Of a stretch of DNA of 64,000 nt, positions 60,747-64,000 are shown piece by piece (the first letter of the stretch is position 1; the number at the start of each line of letters is the position of its first letter). A program made the translations under genes and the position numbers. Source of the stretch: Candidatus Gallacutalibacter stercoravium. Lineage in GTDB: Bacteria; Bacillota; Clostridia; Oscillospirales; Acutalibacteraceae. The notes beneath the pieces were generated by a model. The model saw nothing but the letters and a program-made list of their open reading frames with translations, did not search any database and was not told the origin of the DNA. The DNA is taken from the NCBI GenBank assembly GCA_018716975.1, contig DVJE01000013.1:1-64000 (forward strand), in the 5' to 3' direction.

Positions 60747-61599
60747 GCGGGTTATTTGGACGTGCGTTACCATGGTTTTGGCCGCCTCTATTTTGCTAAG
60801 CGGCGTTACTGTTTTTAACCGGCTGGAAGAAAAAATTCTTTCTACCGGCGACGAATTGCATCTGCTGCAAAACACCGACGTTGTGGTGGAGCGCTCCTTT
60901 TTCCCCGGGGAAGATCTGTTGTTCTCCCGCCCGCCGTGGACGGAATACGAACCTTCCCGCTGCCATCCGCTGGGGGGCTTAACCGAACGTTTGGCGGATC
61001 CCGACGCCTTCACCCTCAACGTATCCCAGCCGGAAGACAGCGCCATTTTGTCCATCATCGTTTACCTGGGCGGCTCCAATGAAGATATCGCCACCCTTTT
61101 GCAAGAATGCGAGGTTTCTGAAAGCGGCAACTATTATTGGCAGGGCGTTGTGCTGCATCACGGCATCACCGTAGACGCGGCGGCTAATCCCGACGGCGAC
61201 CTCATTTATCTGCATATCCGCCCTTTGTCAAACCAAGTGGTTACCGCCACCCAGGCCAGTTTAGAGATTGCCCGTGTAGAAAAAATGGTTTCGCAGTTCT
61301 CCGCGCCGGTTACCGATTATCTTGCGCGGCTGAACAATACCCTAACTTACCGCGGGCGGGCCGGTTATTTCGGCTTTTTATACGATGTGCTTTACGAATT
61401 GCCCCTTTACGCGCTGGATAGCTTGCCCGGCGAGGCCGAATCAGACGACTTTGCCTACGGCAACGGCAATTGGGCTACCTATCAGCTGCTGGCCACCGAG
61501 GCGGAAATTATTGTGGTTTATACATTGCCGGGCGATATCAAGCTGCTTTTGTTTTACAACATCTCGCAGCAAACCTTTTGCGGCTTTAGCGTGGAATAA
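60739..61599 (+). CDS. Extracytoplasmic accessory protein of the two-component system
   Basis: 286 aa from the ATG 7 bases after GGGGGTG, overlapping the kinase stop. One N-terminal membrane anchor or uncleaved signal (about 7-25), then an extracellular domain: SRPPWTEYEPSRCHP, SIIVYLGGSNEDIATLLQE, WATYQLLATEAEIIVVYTLP, LLFYNISQQTFCGFSVE. I do not recognise a family. Position as third gene after regulator and kinase, with tight overlap, suggests that it modulates the kinase from outside, as YycH/YycI or similar proteins do; that is inference. Confidence 0.75.
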   Translation: MAKRVIWTCVTMVLAASILLSGVTVFNRLEEKILSTGDELHLLQNTDVVVERSFFPGEDLLFSRPPWTEYEPSRCHPLGGLTERLADPDAFTLNVSQPEDSAILSIIVYLGGSNEDIATLLQECEVSESGNYYWQGVVLHHGITVDAAANPDGDLIYLHIRPLSNQVVTATQASLEIARVEKMVSQFSAPVTDYLARLNNTLTYRGRAGYFGFLYDVLYELPLYALDSLPGEAESDDFAYGNGNWATYQLLATEAEIIVVYTLPGDIKLLLFYNISQQTFCGFSVE

Positions 61600-61747
61600 A
61601 GGGCGGGCTTTCACCGTTTATTGCAAAACATTTGCCCTTATGGTATAAAAAATACAAGGTTGCCAGGTTGCCGGCGCGACAAACGCCTTGCTTCCGGGGC
61701 TTTTGTGGGCAAAACTTGGGTTGCGCAATGGGCCAACACCGAATAAA

Positions 61748-61764
61748 TTTACAATTCTTTTACA
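61748..61764 (-). promoter_or_regulatory. WalR-type box upstream of the C39-like peptidase gene
   Basis: On the minus strand TGTAAA-N5-TGTAAA (61764-61748), a perfect match to the WalR consensus; on the plus strand TTTACA repeats with an 11-base period and a third, looser copy TTGTAG follows. It lies about 60-80 bases before the gene, near a CATAAT -10 candidate. Confidence 0.65.
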
Positions 61765-61824
61765 TTTTCTTGTAGTTTTTCTGCATAATTTGGGTGGATA
61801 CTAGAGGAAAAGAGGTGATCTTTC

Positions 61825-62700
61825 ATGACGCATATCGTGAAGCACGTTTCCCGATACCGGCGCAGGCTTTTTAAACGGCGGTTGCTATTAGTAACTTGTT
61901 TTCTGGTTTGCGCCGCTGTTGTGTGGGGCTGCATCGCTTTTTTCAGCGGTTCCCCTCAGCCCGCAGGCAGCATTCCCGACGAAACCGAGCTTACCAACGC
62001 GCAAATTACCGATGCAGAGCAAGTGTTTACCAAAAAGAGCCTGCTGTCTTACCAGCCGGGCAGCGGCACGGCTGGGGCCGAGCGATATTCTGTAGAAGAC
62101 GGCATTATCTCTGTGCCGGTTTTAAGCCAATCGCAGGGCTACCCCACCGGCTGTGAATCGGTTGGCGCCGTTATGCTGCTGCAATATTACGGCCTTGATA
62201 TCTCTGTAGCGGAGTTTATCGACTCTTATTTAAATTGCAGCGAATTTTATCACGACGACGAAGGCCGGCTGTGCAACACAACCCCCGATAAAGCCTTTAT
62301 CGGCGATCCGCTGTCTTACGATGGCTACGGCTGTTACGCGCCGGTTATCGCCGATGCGATCAACAGTATGGGCGCCGGCATATACGCCGAGGTCATATAC
62401 GATATGCCTTTGGATTACCTGGTGGAAGAATACGTTGCGCAGGGGATCCCGCTGCTGATTTGGGCCAGCATCAATATGGACCCCACCTATCAGTCGGTTT
62501 CTTGGTATGTGCCGGAAGAAGACACCTGGTTTGATTGGATCTCAAACGAACACTGCCTGGTGTTGGTGGGCAGCGACGACGAGTATTATTATTTTAACGA
62601 TCCCAATTTTGGCGACGGCGTAACCGCTTATGCCAAAGAAGAAGTGCAGCTGCGCTACGAAGAGCTGGGCATGCAAGCCGTGGCGTGCGTTGCTGAATAA
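61825..62700 (+). CDS. C39-like (papain-fold) extracellular peptidase family protein
   Basis: 291 aa. A basic N-terminus and one membrane helix (about 20-40) anchor it, followed by a linker and a papain-like C39_2 domain: the nucleophile C110 in YPTGCESVGAVMLLQYYG, H243 in SNEHCLVLVG and D259 in YFNDPNFGDG. Related proteins (BtrH/C39-like) include acyltransferases and peptidases; those at the cell surface may process peptides or wall material. GAGGTG stands 7 bases before the ATG. It shares a WalR-type box with the two-component operon upstream, so it is a likely member of that regulon. Confidence 0.88.
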   Translation: MTHIVKHVSRYRRRLFKRRLLLVTCFLVCAAVVWGCIAFFSGSPQPAGSIPDETELTNAQITDAEQVFTKKSLLSYQPGSGTAGAERYSVEDGIISVPVLSQSQGYPTGCESVGAVMLLQYYGLDISVAEFIDSYLNCSEFYHDDEGRLCNTTPDKAFIGDPLSYDGYGCYAPVIADAINSMGAGIYAEVIYDMPLDYLVEEYVAQGIPLLIWASINMDPTYQSVSWYVPEEDTWFDWISNEHCLVLVGSDDEYYYFNDPNFGDGVTAYAKEEVQLRYEELGMQAVACVAE

Positions 62701-62786
62701 GCCAAGCTTCTTTTTCCTTTCTTCATCGCAGTTAGCCCCCCCCGGCAAAGCGGGGGCGGCTCTTGCGCGAATGCGTTCAGCAGCAA

Positions 62787-62840
62787 AATATCCCCTTGCA
62801 ACGTGGTTTGCAGGGGGATATTGTTTGCATTTTTTGTTTT
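62787..62840 (+). terminator. Intrinsic terminator after the C39-like gene
   Basis: AATATCCCCtTGCA (62787-62800) pairs with TGCAgGGGGATATT (62809-62822), followed by a T-rich tail. A GC-rich hairpin (CCCCCCCCGgcaaaGCGGGGGCGG) precedes it near 62735-62760. Confidence 0.75.
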
Positions 62841-62976
62841 TTGCCGGCAAGCTCGTCTTGCCAGTAAGCTCGTCTTGCCAGTAAGCTTGTCTTGCCAGTA
62901 AGCTCGTCTTGCCGGTAAGCTCGTCTTGCCGGTAAGCTCGTCTTGCCAGTAAGCTTGCCTTACCAGTAAGCCCGGC
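62841..62976 (+). repeat. Minisatellite: eight copies of a 17-bp unit
   Basis: The unit is TTGCCAGTAAGCTCGTC. Copies vary at positions 6 (A/G), 8-9 and 14-16; the last copy is the most degenerate. It is directly behind a terminator and has no coding signal on either strand. The remaining gap to 63140 has short GGCGAAAA repeats only. Confidence 0.92.
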
Positions 62977-63140
62977 TCTTTGCGCCCGGCAATTTGTTTT
63001 GTTATGCTTGTTGTAAGCAAATGGGTTAAAAGGTGAAAAGGCGAAAAGGCGAAAAGCGCCCCGGAGCCTTGAACGCCCGCTTTTGCTGCGCGCCGCGATG
63101 TTTATTTCTCACAAGAACCGGCGGCAGAAGGGTTATTCTC

Positions 63141-64000
63141 TTACTTTTGCGCGCTTTGCGGCTCCTGTTTATCCTGCTTATCCCAAAAACGGCGTTTAAA
63201 ATTGAGCAGCAGCACCAGCGACAAAATCGCCGCCAACACAGCGGTTCCGCCAAAATTCATCCACAGGCCGGTTAAGCCCAGCGGCCAGAAGGCGCCGATT
63301 AAAATAAGCGGGAAGATAAGCGCCGTGGATACCGAAATCAAAGACGCATACAGCGGCTTTTCTACCGCCGACATAAAGCTTTGGCATGCAAAAGAAAACC
63401 ATCTGGTGATATAGGTAAAGCTAAAAATCTGCATGGCAGAAACAGCCATTTGCATCATGCCGGGATCGTTCCCCTGCATAAACAGCCGGGTGATTTGCGC
63501 CGGGAAGAGAAAGATAACCACCGCCGACGCCAAAGACAAAATAGCGCTTGCACTAAAGCAGCGTTTTTCAATCGCCTTTACCCGGTTGTATTGGCGGGCG
63601 CCCCAGTTGTAGCCCACCGCCGGCTGCAAAGAATCGCACATACCATACAGCAGCGGCTGAATAAAGCCGTCGGCAAACATCAGCACGCCGTATACCGACA
63701 CGGCCGTTTCGCCGCCCATGCGCAGCAGCAACACGTTCATTAATATCGAGGTAATTCTGCCCGCTATGTTATTTAAAAAGCTGGGGCTGCCGCAAGATAC
63801 AATCTGCCGTATAATTTGCTTATTGATGCGCGGCCTGCAAAAACGCAGCTGCATTTTGCCCCGCATAAAGGGATAAAAGGCCACCGCCACGCAAATGAAC
63901 ATGCCCAAGCAGGTGGCAAGCGAAGCGCCCCAAATGCCCCAGCGGAACACATAAAGGAACAAAAATTCCAGCACCATACTAAGCAGCGACATAAACACGT
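63141..64000 (-). CDS. MATE-family efflux transporter (C-terminal part, cut by window end)
   Basis: About 285 residues are visible; the start lies beyond 64000. The segment holds the second half of a 12-helix MATE carrier: GIWGASLATCLGM, then a basic loop RFCRPRINKQIIRQIVSCGSP leading into the second six-helix lobe, with FLNNIAGRITSILMN, PLLYGMCDSLQPAVGYNWGA and a final GLTGLWMNFGGTAVLAAIL. MATE proteins expel cationic drugs or metabolites with H+ or Na+. The C-terminus is short and Lys/Gln-rich. It converges on the C39-like gene across the minisatellite. Confidence 0.9.
   Translation of the reverse strand, partial: VFMSLLSMVLEFLFLYVFRWGIWGASLATCLGMFICVAVAFYPFMRGKMQLRFCRPRINKQIIRQIVSCGSPSFLNNIAGRITSILMNVLLLRMGGETAVSVYGVLMFADGFIQPLLYGMCDSLQPAVGYNWGARQYNRVKAIEKRCFSASAILSLASAVVIFLFPAQITRLFMQGNDPGMMQMAVSAMQIFSFTYITRWFSFACQSFMSAVEKPLYASLISVSTALIFPLILIGAFWPLGLTGLWMNFGGTAVLAAILSLVLLLNFKRRFWDKQDKQEPQSAQK

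Noticed and set aside
56261-62976. CRISPR array at the 41-bp or 17-bp repeats
   Set aside because: The repeats are head to tail with no unique spacers, and no cas genes are present.
62655-63020. Minus-strand frame giving a repeated YWQDELTGKTSL-type peptide
   Set aside because: The 17-bp minisatellite is not a multiple of three, but stays open in this frame by chance; there is no start signal and it crosses a terminator.

Overview
The window looks like chromosomal DNA of a low-to-middle GC, Gram-positive anaerobe of the Clostridia (Bacillota), most likely an Oscillospiraceae/Ruminococcaceae-type lineage. The grounds are AGGAGG-type ribosome binding sites, sigma-A promoters (TTGACA-N17-TATAAT), a T-box leader in front of alaS, flavin-dependent thymidylate synthase (ThyX), a mltG/U32-peptidase cluster as in Bacillus, WalR-like boxes and many intrinsic terminators. 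Most of the window is GC-rich. The first 7 kb, a GNAT gene near 19 kb and a patch near 42 kb are clearly AT-richer and look acquired.

Layout. (1) 1-7.5 kb is an accessory region: small orphan genes, an XRE regulator, a 1001-aa DEAH helicase with a possible C-terminal nuclease domain, what looks like a 5' stub of a phosphotyrosine phosphatase gene, an S66 (MccF/LD-carboxypeptidase-like) peptidase and a lipoprotein. It ends at the 3' end of tRNA-Leu(GAG). (2) 7.7-27 kb is core, nearly all on the minus strand: rnmV-holA, comEC, a phosphoribosyltransferase and HIT protein, T-box-alaS, a class B PBP, mltG-U32, DJ-1/5-formyl-THF cyclo-ligase and a thyX-tmk-DUF2156-GNAT operon. (3) 27.2-41.6 kb is the most striking part. 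One cysteine-rich protein gene appears to be cut in two. Its 3' part (27203-27559) abuts a large serine recombinase, and its 5' part (41123-41575), with a good start and RBS, lies 13.5 kb away on the same strand. The cuts fall in the same codon phase at an 11-bp direct repeat. The intervening DNA carries the recombinase, a UxuA-like gene, an ABC exporter pair, a SunS-like glycosyltransferase, an aminotransferase, secDF and a VTT membrane protein. This is the layout of a skin-like element whose excision would rebuild a 268-aa ORF. (4) 41.8-45 kb holds two tiny AT-rich genes and an orphan primase/DUF927-helicase pair. (5) 45.7-64 kb is pcrA, a polysaccharide deacetylase, a metal-operator-controlled HMA protein, an XRE membrane regulator, galE, a heterodimeric multidrug ABC exporter, a probable non-coding transcript with 41-bp repeats, a two-domain PPK2, a two-component system with its accessory protein, a C39-like peptidase that shares a WalR-type box with it, and a MATE transporter cut by the window end.

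Intergenic spaces repeatedly contain different, degenerate short tandem repeats (periods about 8-17 bp), which seem to be a habit of this genome. All functional statements rest on motif reading and memory of families; no database search was run.
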